A stretch of DNA of 64,000 nucleotides, from NCBI GenBank assembly GCA_948474755.1, contig CAOLHI010000959.1:310001-374000 (forward strand), given 5' to 3'. Shown here one piece after another: positions 24,056-36,573 of this stretch. Each line of letters begins with the position of its first letter. Positions within the stretch are counted from its first letter, which is position 1. Source of the stretch: Ctenosaura bakeri. Taxonomy: Eukaryota > Chordata > Lepidosauria > Squamata > Iguanidae. The notes under the pieces are model-generated. The model saw nothing but the letters and a program-made list of their open reading frames with translations. It made no database searches and had not been told where the DNA came from. The position numbers and the translations under genes were made by a program.

Positions 24056-26023
24056 TACCTAGTCCGTGGGAAAGAATTCAAAGGCTGTGAGTAAAGGAAC
24101 CACTTTCAAGGCCAGTGTCAGAGCTGATCAACCAGGGGGAAAACAGTTGATGCATATTCTGTAGCATTTCACAGATGAAAACCAGAACGTGTGTGGCCAA
24201 GCAACATCAAAGTGGAGACAAGATTGCAAAAAAGAAAAGCACACAATATAAGAACAGTCATCAGCAGTTTGCCCTTGCCTAAGACTACTGAGAAAGGCAA
24301 GATTCTGCCCCCTCCTCTCTCCCTGATGAGTTGAATGTGTGCAGGCTACTAACTCAGTTTACATCAGTTGAAGTAAATAGAGAATGAAGGAGAAAAGTGC
24401 AAAGAAGAGAGAGAAATTGGGACATTTTCAAGGCAGCTTAAGAACTGGGATCACGGAGGATAAATAGGGAGTATCCATGACAGCTGGAGGATGTCAATGC
24501 ATTGATGAAGGACTAGGCTGATAAGGAGATATTCAATGTAAGTTTGGTGGATACACAGCCTCATAGGATATATACCACATAGGAAGAAGAGAACAATTCA
24601 GCTATATTTGCAATAGTACTAATAATACAAAGGCCTTTCAGGTTGGTTGCGGAGCTACTGACAATATTCTAAAAGTTAATCTATTGCAGGGCAGGGTCAG
24701 AATGAAAAATTGTCACCAAGTGCTGTTAATGTACAACAAAACAATTGTGAGACCCCCTGGGAAACTGCCAGCTCTCTATAACTAATCCATGCAACAAAAA
24801 ATAGTACTGCTTGAAACTTATAGTAATTGACAGAGAAGACACCCAGTTACTGTTGGACAACCTTACAGCACAGGCTGTGGATTTAATTACAGTGCCATCT
24901 TCCATGTTACAGAAAAGCACAGACAGTACTTTATCCTCTTATCAAGTTATGGAGGCCTGCTTAAAGGCACTGAGCGCTTTAAAGGCAATCTACATTTAGA
25001 GATGGATGCACAGTGCAGCCAATATAGTTAATAAAACACAGAGTTCCACTAGCCCTGCTGGAGCCATTTTCAAGGAGGGAAAGGCATCATTGCACAGTTG
25101 GGGGGAAAAGAAAACACTGACAGGATCAATAGCCTACTATTGGTGGTAATTAAGCCATGGGTCTTGAGGGTTTGTTTGTCTGAGGTCTGTATGGTCTGCT
25201 AAGGCCTAGGAGAGCTGAGAGATATAGCCACAGTTGACCGATCTCCAAAGGAAGCAGATACATAAATGAGTTAAAACATAATTACAAAAAAGCTTACCTG
25301 TATTTATCTCATCAGTGGTTCCAACTGTTGATTTCAGTCCAAGCTTTGGACCTACAATAGAGGTGTTCACTTGGACATGCTAAACTAGTGGTACAATAAT
25401 TGAACCACATGATTCTGTCTTACAATGTCTTTACATGCTCAACCGTATACAGTTCTGAATGTGGCTGTACAGCCTATGTGAGGAGGAACTGTGGGGGCTT
25501 TTTGACTATATTCAACTAAAGCATGACTCAAATGTTCAAACCAAATATGCAAAGACACCAGCAACAGTTGGTTATGTGACGACATTGGAGCGTGAGTTTC
25601 ATGTTCACATCTTCATCCACATCCATGTTTTGCATGAGGATGTGGTTCTATGGCTTTCCCCAATACCCATCCTGAAATGCCACATTTTTGTCTTTTTCAC
25701 TGTCAGAGCACCACCACTGGAACAGCATTGGCTCTGGGATTGTCTGCTATTTAGGGATGTCCAGAATATTGGCTAGGTTTTTCATTCTTGATTGGAAGGG
25801 GTATCTCGATGAGCCACACTTTTCAAAACTTGGCGAGAGCAACAAAGTTTTTCTTGAGAGCACTTTTTCATGATAACTGCTTTTTTTCTTGTCAATTTCT
25901 CTTCAATTTATGCAAGAAGGTCTGCATAAAAGCAGCCTCTTTCTCTTTGTTAAACAAAGTTTGTGCATATGCACACACATGCACACATTTACACACAGAG
26001 AGAGTAAGCTAGCTAAACAAGCA
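24056..26023. other. Unassigned; one low-stop tract
   Basis: The frame from about 24805 to 25149 has only one stop (at 24997) and reads like ordinary protein (TQLLLDNLTAQAVDLITVP...), but I recognise no family. It lies just downstream of the gag relic in the same orientation, so it may be further retrotransposon debris; that is inference. No pol motif (YxDD, DTG, HHCC) was seen. The remainder shows nothing. Confidence 0.4.
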
Positions 26024-26133
26024 GGCCTAAATCCAATTGCTAGTCCTAATTAGAGAAAATCTGTTGAATCAATGGAATTTATGTAAATGTTAACTTATCA
26101 TTCAACAATTATCTGGGACTAGTAATTTAATTT
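26024..26133. mobile_element. Old palindromic MITE-like relic
   Basis: Left arm GGCCTAAATCCAATTGCTAG then CCTAATTAGAG; right arm ends CTGGGACTAGTAATTTAATTT. This is the best-kept left terminus of the family at 1206 and 6913 and suggests termini of the GGCCTAAATC type. Confidence 0.5.
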
Positions 26134-26159
26134 AAATGATAATTAGAAAGCACGTAAGG

Positions 26160-26199
26160 TGGTGGTTGTTGTTGTTGTTGTTGTTGTTGTTATTATTAT
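26160..26199. repeat. (GTT)n / (ATT)n microsatellite
   Basis: About nine GTT units followed by ATT units. It gives a run of leucines in one frame, which is not a gene. Confidence 0.9.
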
Positions 26200-26822
26200 T
26201 TTGCTGGCAGATCACAGGACACAGAGAAGGGAATTTTGACCCTTTCTTCACCAACCAAGATACTCCTCCCCATCATAGTTTTCCATTACATTTTTGGCCC
26301 CAAAAGGAACAAGTGCCTACTAGCACTATCAAGCACCACATTTAGTTTGTCCCTTAGAATTAATACCAAAGAGGAAAGAGCTTATCTAGATAGCACTGTA
26401 ATCCGTGTGACAACCGGTTTTACTTAGCTACTGGGGAAAATGTTGAGTTTTCCACTATATCTGTCTACTAGAAAGGAATTGACTCAATAAATGTATTATC
26501 AGATTTCACTGTCTCTCCACTCCTTTTGTTCCTCGGGCTTCAAACAGTGTGTAGTATTGATCTCTGTACTTATGGCATCTAAAAATACTAATGAGTAGAC
26601 CATTTCCTTTGGCACCACAGCTGCCCACAGCTCCTATATGAGCATCCTATAGCTAAAATGACCATTTATTTTTAGTTTTCATTTTTGCTTCAATTTTCAG
26701 AGTTGTTGGAAGTCAATTTTCTTTTTTGTGGCAGCTTCCCGGTTTCTTCACCACCCCAACCTGTTTTTTTTTCCCTCTCCTTCTGCCAGCTGCAACTGGG
26801 ATTCCTGTTATTGTTTCAGAGT

Positions 26823-26871
26823 TTCAAATATAATCCATATAATTCAATTTCAAATATAATCCATATAATTC
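26823..26871. repeat. 25-bp tandem duplication
   Basis: Two consecutive copies of a unit reading TTCAAATATAATCCATATAA, nearly identical. Confidence 0.85.
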
Positions 26872-27017
26872 TTATCCATTCATTGACTTTTTCATATGCT
26901 ACTGCATCAATTGGCCTTCAGGTTATGAGTGGTCTCTCTTGCTCACTGTGAATACCTCTAAGAAGTTAACTTTGTACTTAGGTTCTGATGTAGAAATCAT
27001 AAAGACATACTCACTGA

Positions 27018-27075
27018 CTCAAATTCTATTGGTAGTCCTGATTATAGTAGCCCTATTGAATGAATTGTTGAATGT
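27018..27075. mobile_element. Single arm of the old palindromic element
   Basis: TAGTCCTGATTATAGTAG followed by CCTATTGAATGAATTG resembles the left arm of the family at 26024. Short and diverged. Confidence 0.35.
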
Positions 27076-27451
27076 GAGTCAAATCCTATGTAAATACTTT
27101 TGATTCTATGAGTTTATTCTGGTTCAGACTATTAGTAGAATTCAGACCATTGACATGAGATGTACACATGCCCAACATGAATTCCTATGCATGGTTTGGT
27201 GAAGCATATTCCATTGTTTCTGCTTAGTTTTCAGTCCTAATATTTTTTTTGCAGGTATTTTAATGGGAATTACATGTTTCCCACCTTATTCAGATGGCTT
27301 ACAGAAGAGATAGCATTGCACCAAACTCCTGGATAGAAAAGGGACATATGGGCAGCAGTGAGCAGATATATGCTATGCCTAGATTGCCAACTGGAGATGT
27401 TGTTAATAAATGGATATCTGAACCAATGCTGACCTACAGGAAAAAGGGGAA

Positions 27452-27539
27452 ATACATCTCCAAGTACTCAGTAGATGGGTTTTTGTTGTTTATGTCTGCT
27501 TCAGAATCATCCTCATCTACTGAACACTTGGAGATGTAT
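27452..27539. repeat. Imperfect hairpin, 26-bp arms
   Basis: 27452-27477 (ATACATCTCCAAGTACTCAG...) and 27514-27539 are reverse complements with two mismatches, separated by a 36-base loop. The flanking A-rich and T-rich runs extend the pairing weakly. It lies inside a 122-codon frame that has no domain. Confidence 0.75.
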
Positions 27540-27682
27540 CTCTACTTTTTTCTGTGGATTCTGTTGTGTGCTCTCCAGTATTTTCCAATGCTGATCCAGT
27601 CACTCTTCTTTAATTATTGTTTCAGTGTGTGTCTTTTTTCCAAGCATTGCAATATAGATTAGTAGGTTGCATATGGGCTGAC

Positions 27683-27856
27683 TGAGAGCCAGTGTGGTAT
27701 GGAGGTTTGAGCATCAGACTACAACCCTGGAGATCAGGGTTCAATCCCTCGCTCATGTATGGAAACCCACTGGATGCATTCTCAGCCTCCAGAAAACTCC
27801 ATGACAGGTTTGATTTAGGGTCACTGTAAGTCACAAACGACTTGAAGGCACACATA
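27683..27856 (+). mobile_element. Sauria-SINE-like element
   Basis: Starts GAGAGCCAGTGTGGTATGG, has a B-box-like GGTTCAATCCC near 27730, the body GGAAACCCACTGG, and ends AAACGACTTGAAGGCACACA. It is full-length in layout, with a worn A box. Confidence 0.8.
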
Positions 27857-27939
27857 TGGACTGACTGGGGCATTTTGGCTGTTGATCGGATTGGCCACAG
27901 CATGTCTTCCCCCATCCCTGGTATGTACTCTGTAGAGAG

Positions 27940-27982
27940 ACAGAGAGAGGGAGGGAGGGAGGGAGGGAGGGGGGAGGGAGGT
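27940..27982 (+). repeat. (GGGA)n G-rich run
   Basis: At least seven GGG tracts separated by single A residues on the plus strand, ending in a six-G tract. This satisfies the simple G-quadruplex pattern. Confidence 0.9.
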
Positions 27983-30900
27983 CAGGAGCTCATGTTTGAT
28001 GGCAGTAATATCAAGAGGTTAGCTGATCAGTTACAATGACAGTGCTGTGCATGAAAGTAACAGTTTCCTTCAGGAAGTAAACTTTCTACTGAACAAGTAA
28101 GGACACTAATCCTATGAAGCATCACAAGGTTTGCTATTGTGGGCTTTGGGAACACATTCTTCTGCTAGGGTAGCAGTCACTTGGCTTGTACACCCAAAGT
28201 CATGGAGCTTAAGTAGAGAAGTGACTCAGAAAGGCCTTCATCAACACTTCAAAATTTGGGCCAGGAATTAGGGCAGGGATAGTTGTCTGGTGACACCTTT
28301 ATTATGACGGATGTTTCACAGTTGTCAGGATTCATTTCAGAATTTTTGTTTTAGGAAATTTAAAATAAAGTTTGGTCTTGATTTATCTCAAGGCAAATAC
28401 TTTACATCCTTTTTTTAAAAAAAATATTGATTTTTTTTAAAAAAATATTAAAAAGAAAGGGTAAGAAAAAAAGAAGAGAAAGGGAATGTGATGATGTGCT
28501 AGGCATATGCATTAATATAAGCTAACTGTATTACCAAACACACATTTTCTTGAAGCTGACATCTATGAAATACATATTATGATAAACTAAAGTACTGTGG
28601 TTTTCTGACCATTGGGTAATAGATGGTAAGGTTTGAAAAAGTATTTTAACAATAGTAAGAAAATGCAGGATCCAACCACATCAATCATTAACCATTCCAT
28701 ATCACTGAAGATATAATTTTAAAGAACACATCTGTCTACAAATGCCATTTTTCCCTTTACAAAATTAATATATTGTGATATATCCACTGTAATACATCAT
28801 GTGAGAATATTACATGATATAGTAACGATATTTGTTCATATTTTGGTTGAAGAAGTGCAGATAATCTGTATCAAAATGTGAATGGAAAGAATTCTTGCCC
28901 CATCTCTACCTTTCTTAGTGCCCCTTTAAACATCTCATTGATCACTTACTTTGGTTTTTGTTGTTAAGTTTTAATAATGGTTTCTCTTTCTTTCAGTCCC
29001 CACAATAATTCTTTTAGTGAGAGATGAATTTTTAAAAACACTTTGAACCTAACATTAAGATGAGACCATCAGACTCTCAAATGCTGAGACTTGTTGCTCT
29101 ACTTTTTGGTTCTGTGTATTAATAGCAAAGGTGCTTCAGGTTTCTGTTCACATTCACTTTTATTGTTACTCAGCAACCCTCCTTAAGAGGGGAGCCATTT
29201 TGTCTGTTGTGGTTAGCAGTGTAACAGCACTCTTCTTACTAAGTGGAATGGAAGTCCTTTTACTGGCACTTGGAAAGGTATCAAATGCCAGTGAGGATGC
29301 ATTATTAGACGTAGTCCAAGATCACCTGAGAGTAGCAAGTTGTCTGGAAAAAGGAGGCTGAGACAGAGAGAGGGAGAGAAAAGTTAAAAGCTAAAAGTTA
29401 TGCCAACATCACTAAAAAAAAGCAACATCCTGAATCATGGAACTACAGAAAGTCTTCTCCAATATTTCAGTTGTGCATATAATAGTACAAATCTTTATAA
29501 TTATGTTTCCAAAGCATTCCATTCAAAAACACAAAAAGCAAAAACAAAAACCTCTATTTCTTCTTAAGCATTCTGTTAATCAAGCTGAAAAACAGTTTCT
29601 CGTCTGCATTTTATTACATTACCACCCCCACTGAAAATTGTTTCTCATTGAAAACTTCTGAATGGATAGCCCACAAAACCAATCTATAAGAAAGGATATT
29701 TTAAATGCAATTAGCAGTACTTATTGAGCCTAAACTATGGAGGTTATTTTGATGGTGTTATTGTGAGTGAGGTTAGGCGATTGCTGCAGAGCAATTAATT
29801 TGCTCGGTAATAATAATTAAAGTATTTTATATTTGTGTTGCAGTGGCCATATGCAAGTGCATCTGTAAGAAAAGAAAGAGCAGGTGTTTTATTTTATGGC
29901 TTCCTTCTGTTTATTTTTGACAAGTCCATTTGTTATTGTATAAGAAAATGAACACTCTCAGTGTACATTTGATTGGAATGGAGCACCTTGTCTATTTGGT
30001 GTTGTTAGCATTCTCTCTGCGCTTGTGGAGGATGTATTGCTAGAAACATTCTCATCAGCTAAGAAGAAAAAAGATGGTATATGTTGCAACTGACTTGATC
30101 CATAGAAGGTCTAACATATTAGCTTCATTTCCCTACAGATGACAATTCTTCGTGGAATTCTTCTTTTAAATCAAAAATTAACATTTATTGATTTGCAGTT
30201 GTTTTTTTACGGCATGGTTTCCTCATTGTGTTGAACTGATGTTTCTGCAGTATGTATGACATTAAAACCTTTGCAGTTTGATATTGTTGGCTTTGTATAA
30301 TACTGAATCTGGCTTCACAAGAATGAATGTAGCAGCCTCTGAGATAACCCACTAGTTGTGGGATGGAATACTTTGTTTTGCTTTATTTACAATATTTTAT
30401 CTTAAAGATTTTAGGCTGGGGAACTGTAAATATAAATGGTAAATTATTTATATTATTGAACACTAGCATATACCAGAGTGGTAGATACTAAATCTTGGTC
30501 TGTTGCATCTTGGAGTAAGCAGAAGACAAGTGGAAAATTCTGTTAGTCCTTTAAATCAAGACTGGGAAAATAATGGGAGAGGGAAGATTTACATCTTAGT
30601 TTGGTGCAGCCGCTCACATCACTGAGATGGTGAAGCCTGTCTGGGGTTTTGTCTGAACTTCAAGAGATCTTAAAGGAGCTATTCAAGCAGCAGCACTCTA
30701 TCCCATCAAATAGATTAAGAACCCTGAATAGATCCTTTGAAGCTCATACTATAAAATCTGAAGTAAATTTAATGCCCCACTGACAGAAAGCAAAGCTACT
30801 GCTGGGGCCTCCAGATTCTTCCCTCAGCAGAAGGAAATAAGAACACCAATCAAATACAATCGTGAAATCTTTTCGTCATACTGCCATTTACTAGAAAACC

Positions 30901-33544
30901 CAGCACAGAAGTGGAAACACCACTGAACTTATGTGTATTCTTTCCTAAAAGAACTCCATTGTACATATGTGCATTGCATTGGAAGAATGAAAGTGATTTG
31001 CTAATATACAATGTCACCTCTAGAGCTTTCTACAAAGGCAATATCTTAACTTTGAATTCCTATCAATTTATAAAGAGAATTCACTTGCTCTTCTGACCAA
31101 CATCTTGATCATCATGAAGGACCATTTCTGCAAAATTTGCAGAAAGATATCAAAATATCTATTCATTCATTAATTCATTTGCTTGAAATACCACTCTTCT
31201 CCTAGAACAGAAACTCAGGGCAACTTGCAGCAAGTATTTTTTAAAAAATAGATATAGATAAAACCACAAAGTTGCAATATTAAAAGACAGTTTTAATAGG
31301 TTGGAATTTATACAAGTGACTTATCATTTTGCAATTAATTCAGTAGGCCTACTCTAGCTGGAACTAAACTGGATTTAGAACAGGAAGGAAGTTTAAAGCA
31401 CCCCAATTAAACACATACAGTACAAATCCATTAAACTCCACTTTTTAAACTGCCATTTGCTGTGTTATAGTTGGTCATTTAAAGACTAGGTTTTCATGGC
31501 TGTGTAGACTTAGCTGTTTTTTGTTTAAAAAAATAGAATTATTTATTTATTTTAACTTTTGTAAAATAAAATATTAGCTCAATTTTGGTTTCATTTTGGC
31601 TACTTTGCAATGACAGTTGAAGGGGCATATAGTACTCATGCTAAACAGAAGGAAACAGGCTAATGTAACTGAGCTTAAGGTAGGAATTGGAATTTGGATG
31701 CCTTGGATGCTCCAGTAAGGTAAGAAAAGAAAGTTTATTACCTTGGAAAAGCCAATCAAGGATGAGAAATGGCATAAACAAAAAAGAGTTTATCTGTACT
31801 TGGTTGTAAGAATCCCTAAAGCTGGTTTCTATGTTTGGAAATAAGCTAGCAACCATTATGAGCTGCCCCTTAGGGCAGGCAAAGGGAACAAAGGAAACTG
31901 GCTATGCTTCTTGAAGAAGAACAGAGTGATCTCAGAAGGTAGGTAGGGAGAAAAAGACCTAAGTATATAGTTCTAAGGTAAGACAGAGAGGAAAAAGCCC
32001 AAGGGACCATCCAGCTCCGATCACCACCTCCCACTGATCATTTGATACATGTGTTGATGTGCTTTGTACTTCAAAGAAAAGTAAATGAAAAAAAATGGCA
32101 CCAAAAGAAATTCTAAAGCAACCTAAGAATGAGGAAGGAAAACAGAAATTCCCTTCACAGAAGAATAAAACTTTCACGGAATTAGTAGAACTGGGAGGAA
32201 CATGGGACAGCATTGACATCATTAGCATGATGGCTGAATATAAATATAAATATTCTCAAGATATAAATATAGATATAAATAATATCAAGCAGGAAGAACT
32301 TACTCTCTTGTCCTATCATTAGAACTTCCATGCAGGCTCTTATACCTGTCTAGTGCCTTACTTTCGCATGGTATTTTGTAGTCTATTACATGATGTTTTC
32401 CCCCATGTAACGACAATTTTTGCCCAAAGTTTAACTCTATAAGACTCAATTAAATGTCATGTAGCCAGTGAGGCCAAAACTTTGCAGGGTGCCTAATTGA
32501 GGCTACCAACATGTTGTTTGAGATGTCCACAAACATATTGTCTTTCCCTCTAGGGATAATGTAGTATCCACCCTGAAGGACTCAAAGATAGTATTTTCGA
32601 GGAGAAAGAGAAAAATCACTATTTTTATTCTCTCATGGATATAAGGTAGGTTAAGGATATAATGCAGGGTTGGGTGACAGCTGACAGCTTGTTAGTTGGA
32701 CCATCCCAGTATCTCATTAAGAATACAGACTTCTAGCAACAATGAATATCTACTACCACATAAGCTATTTTCATCTTTTCTGTATTACATCCTTGTCTAT
32801 TAGTTTTACTCCAAACATAATCACTGGTACTTATGTAGAATGGGTAGGAAAACAATTTACAAGAGTCAAAATGATTTTTTTTTTTTTGTCCCAGTACAAT
32901 AGGAGCTATGTGTTTTCTAGGAGAAAAACAGAAGTTTGGCTCAGCTTAGTAATCAGCAGCCCATACCAAGCAGATAGTCAATAGGCAGGGATTCTATGGC
33001 CCATTTGTACTCACTGTTTCACCAGGAAACATTTCTGATGATGGATTATTACATTTTGTGCTGTTAAATATATCTGCTAATGGCACAAATGGAAGAATCT
33101 TGCAGAATAAGCTTGAAACAGAGTAGCTTAGAGTTCCGAAGATCCAATATCCCTTTGCTCTCCTCTTCTTCACACCTCTGGAGATATATTCCTTTCTGAG
33201 AATTTGTTAAGAGTTGAAAGAAATGAGTGGAGTTGAAATCCACATAAAACATAGCACATTACCTTTAACAAAATGTCCTGTCACCTATCTTATTCCTTTC
33301 TTCTCTGTTCCCAAATCCACTTCATTTTTTAAAAAAAATCTGGCTGCATTTTGTTTCACTGTATCTCCAGAATTCTTCTGACAGAGAGAGAGAGAAAATT
33401 GTTCTTGTTTGTGGTTTTGTGTGTGTGTATGTGTGCGCGTGCGTGTGTAATTTTTGAGAAGCAACCACCAACAAGAACAATTTCCTCTCTTTCAACATGC
33501 TGTGTATCAATACTGTTTCATGTGGATTCTGATTTCTATTGTAG
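27983..33544. other. Long unassigned AT-rich stretch
   Basis: Contains an A/T block with local inverted symmetry (28410-28452), a possible LINE-tail fragment near 31185-31230 (CCACTCTTCTCC...CAGGGCAACTTG), a diverged right arm of the palindromic family at 31320-31378 (GGCCTACTCTAG...GGATTTAG), and GT-rich DNA at 33419-33448. The 76-codon frame at 29131-29361 has a hydrophobic stretch but no support as a gene. Confidence 0.4.
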
Positions 33545-34120
33545 AGTATTGCTCATGGGATGTGATGGGGTCCAATGCTGTTTAATATCTATATCTAGGC
33601 TGCTGAGGAAGTCATATGAATTTTGGAGGTTGGGTGCCATCAGTATACTTCTACTTGTCATTGTAGTCAGCTGAGGTTGTGCAGGTATTGGACCAGTGCC
33701 TGGATGAGGGCCAATAAAATGAAACTGGATCTTGACAAGAGGGGAATTTGTGGACTGGTGGTACTTAGGTCCAGGAATTGATTGACTTACCCTGGATAGT
33801 GTAACACAACCTCATAGAGAGCAGGTATATATGTTCAGAGTACCTCTTGGTCCATCTCTGTCATTGGAATTACAGGCGAATTCTGTGCTTGAAGTATGTG
33901 GCCCCAGCTTTGACTGGTCCACTAGCAACAGACTTTCCTGGACAGGGATAACATGAAGACAGTAGTCCATTCATTGGTAACTTTCCAGCCAAACTAATGA
34001 AATGAATTTTCAGTCAGCCTACTTTTGAAAATGACTTGGAAATTGCATCCAGTGCAAAGTACCACAGCTAGAGTACTAAGCAGAACTCCATTTAGCAGAG
34101 GGCCTTGGGGGATGCATATC
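33545..34120 (+). mobile_element. L2-type LINE fragment
   Basis: Follows the order of the reverse-transcriptase C-terminal half of squamate L2 elements: TGTTTAATATCTATAT (codons for FNIYI), GTTGGGTGCCATCAGTAT, CAGCTGAGG, TGGACCAGTGCCTGGATGAG, GGGCCAATAAAATGAAACTG, and much later GCATCCAGTGCAAAGTACC. The catalytic aspartate pair region is damaged and the frame is not continuous. The 5' part and 3' tail are missing or unrecognisable. Confidence 0.7.
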
Positions 34121-35263
34121 TCTCAGCTGTATTCCATCCTGGCAACAAAAAATTATTTTAAAAAATGCATCAGTTGCGGATTGGCAAATTTGCCATGTTT
34201 CATCTGCCAGTGGTAGACTTTTAAAAAAATAGGAAGCAAGTGGAAGATGAATTTCCAGTTCAATTCATGTTAAGGGAGAAAAAAGAGTATTCTTCCCGGC
34301 CTGAAACAAACAGAGGGAACAGAAAGTGCTGTTTTCTTCACAGAAACTGCTATTCCCTGCACAAAGCAAGCATGTGCAAATTTTGCACAGAATAATTCCT
34401 AAACTGCAAAGACTCTTGTCAGTCCAGGATTCTTCTCACTAGAGTATCTCAACACTCAAAACACATTTTTCCACTCTTTTCTAAATATATTTTCAAATAT
34501 TACTTCCATCCCTATTGCAAACATTTCTATCCTCTCCTCCCAACTTCTCTACTCTGCAGCAGTTTTGGCTGTTTGTCCTCCTTTTAACCTCAATCTCCCT
34601 TTGTCATCCACAACCCAAATACCACTACTGCTTTTCCAATGTCCTGGTCCAATGTCCTCTACCTCATTCCCTCTAGTAAACACAAGTACAACAGGGAAAA
34701 AATTCCAGAATCAAAGTAGTTTTTATTCCATCACACTTGTCTTCCTTTTCAAAGGAAGGCTTGAAAAGTATAAGGAGTGATTCCTGGTCTATTTTTAAAT
34801 TAGGGAGGGGGAGAGGAAGGGGTTGCAAGCTCAATCCCTCCGTTTTGAGGCTAGCCTGTCAACATCTGAGCTCCTAAACTCCCTCAAGTCCCACTCTGAC
34901 AGAAAAGTGAGGTGAAAACAAAGTGAGGAATGGATGGATGAACTATACAGTGGCAGGCTATCTGTTCAACAATCAACTAGCAGAGATACAGGAACAGATC
35001 TCCCTTGAGATGTCTAGTTTACATTTCACAGTTTGCATTTTTAGTCTAGTAAGTGAAATGATGACCACAGTCACCTAATTAGATTTCCTAAGTGATAAAC
35101 TGCAATCTACAGTATTATCTGAAAACATTTAAATATTTATCTGAAATATTTAAATATCTGAAACATCTTGAAACACAGTAAAAATAAATACCAGTAGGTG
35201 TAGCCTCTACTTGGTTCCACAAGCCTGAATGCAGCCCCCAGTCTCACCATAATTTCCACCCAT
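34121..35263. other. Unassigned sequence
   Basis: No gene or named repeat seen. Short pyrimidine-rich frames near 34565 have no domain. Confidence 0.4.
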
Positions 35264-35693
35264 GGCCCTTTTCGCATCTTACCTTTTGGTGCGATGGGGG
35301 AGGGCGTCTCGTGCGAGAAGCCTCCTTCGAGACGCTGCTGCTTCCCCCTCCTTCCTTCCACAGGTCGCTTCCTGATTACGCGACCGTTGTGTGAGTGCCC
35401 CGCCCCTTCCTTCCAAAGGGCACTGTGGGAACTGTAGGCTGCTTTGGAGGAAGGAAGTGCGGCCACACCGGCTCCCCGATGCACCGCATGGCAGGTAAGT
35501 GCGCGAGGGCGGCGCAAGCGTAGCGTGAGTGCGGGCTATTTTTGGCTTCAAGCCAAAAATCAAAAATACGCCCAGGCCCTGCTTTAGCCTCGTGAGCACT
35601 GCGCAAGTGAGGGTGCGTCATGCGCAGTGACGCTCCCATTTGCGCGGTGCTCAAGGGGCACTCGCGCAAGTAAAAACACATGCAAAAAGGGCC
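35264..35693 (-). mobile_element. CpG-rich MITE (family C), reversed copy, 430 bp
   Basis: Ends GGCCCTTTTCGCA and TGCAAAAAGGGCC, flanked by CAT on both sides (35261-35263 and 35694-35696). It carries in reverse the landmarks of the copies at 41367, 52407 and 55586: the element end with TCTTACC, GGAACTGTAGGCTGC, GCACCGCATGGCAGGTAAGTG and the TTTTTGGCTTCAAGCCAAAAA hairpin. GC and CpG content are far above the neighbourhood, so several 100-126-codon chance frames result. Confidence 0.8.
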
Positions 35694-35743
35694 CATGTTA
35701 GGTAAAGGATTTTGTTTCCTTCATTCTTCCTATACACATGCTA

Positions 35744-36247
35744 TCCAGTTCTGGGCACCCCAATTCAAGAAGGATATTGACAAGCTGGAGCAAGTCCAGA
35801 GGAGGGCAACCAAAATGGTGAGAGGCCTGGAAGCCATGCCCTATGAGGATAGACTTAGAGAGCTGGGTATGTTTAGTCTGCAGAAGAGAAGGCCAAGAGG
35901 GGACATGATAGCCATGTTTAAATATTTGAAGGGATGCCATGTAGAGGAAGCAGAGGGCTTGTTTTCTGCTGCTTCAGAGACCAGGACAAGGAGCAATGAA
36001 TTCAAGCTGCAGGAAAGGAGATTCCACCTGAACCTCAGGAAGAACTTCCTGACAGTCAGGGCTGTCCAGCAGTGGAATGTGCTGCCTCGGAGTGTAGTGG
36101 AGTCTCCTTCCTTGGAGGTTTTTAAGCAGAGGCTAGATGGCCATCTGTCGGGATTGCTTTGAGGGTGTTCCTGCATGGCAGGGGGTTGGACTGGATGGTC
36201 CCTGTGGTCTCTTCCAACTCTACATTTCTATGATTCTATGATTCTAT
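35744..36247 (+). mobile_element. CR1 LINE 3' end, relatively intact
   Basis: An open frame from before 35744 to 36159 encodes the CR1 ORF2 C-terminus: [20 protein letters not shown], then [19 protein letters not shown], then LNLRKNFL...[13 protein letters not shown]. Its 3' end has GGTTGGACTGGATGGTCC and the tail TTCTATGATTCTATGATTC. It is 5'-truncated; catalytic reverse-transcriptase residues lie upstream of what remains. The lack of stops over about 140 codons marks it as younger than the copy at 12505. Confidence 0.85.
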
Positions 36248-36506
36248 GCTGATTTTTCTTTTTAACTGCACTTATTCCCTCTCAGGGGCAACTGGGTGAG
36301 AAATAGGACTTTCCAGAATTCAATCAGCTATTTATTTCTCTTTTTAGCTCAAAGTAAAGACAAGAAAAGGACAGGGAGTAAAAACATAGATTGTATTTTT
36401 CTCTGTCAATCCAGTAAACTTTTTAGTATGGTAATGTGATATACATTTAAAGGCCAAACTAGAATGCTAACATTCCATGCTAAGTTAGAATTAAAGTGTA
36501 ATAAAA

Positions 36507-36507
<1 letters not shown>

Positions 36508-36571
<64 letters not shown>

Positions 36572-36573
36572 TT
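36508..36573. repeat. (CTTT)n microsatellite
   Basis: About sixteen uninterrupted CTTT units. Confidence 0.97.

Noticed and set aside
29131..29361. Small membrane protein (76 codons, hydrophobic stretch)
   Set aside because: No upstream promoter, no splice context and no family resemblance; length is within chance expectation.
35680..36162. Frame of 160 codons as a novel gene
   Set aside because: It is the C-terminus of CR1 ORF2, followed by the CR1 3' end and tail.
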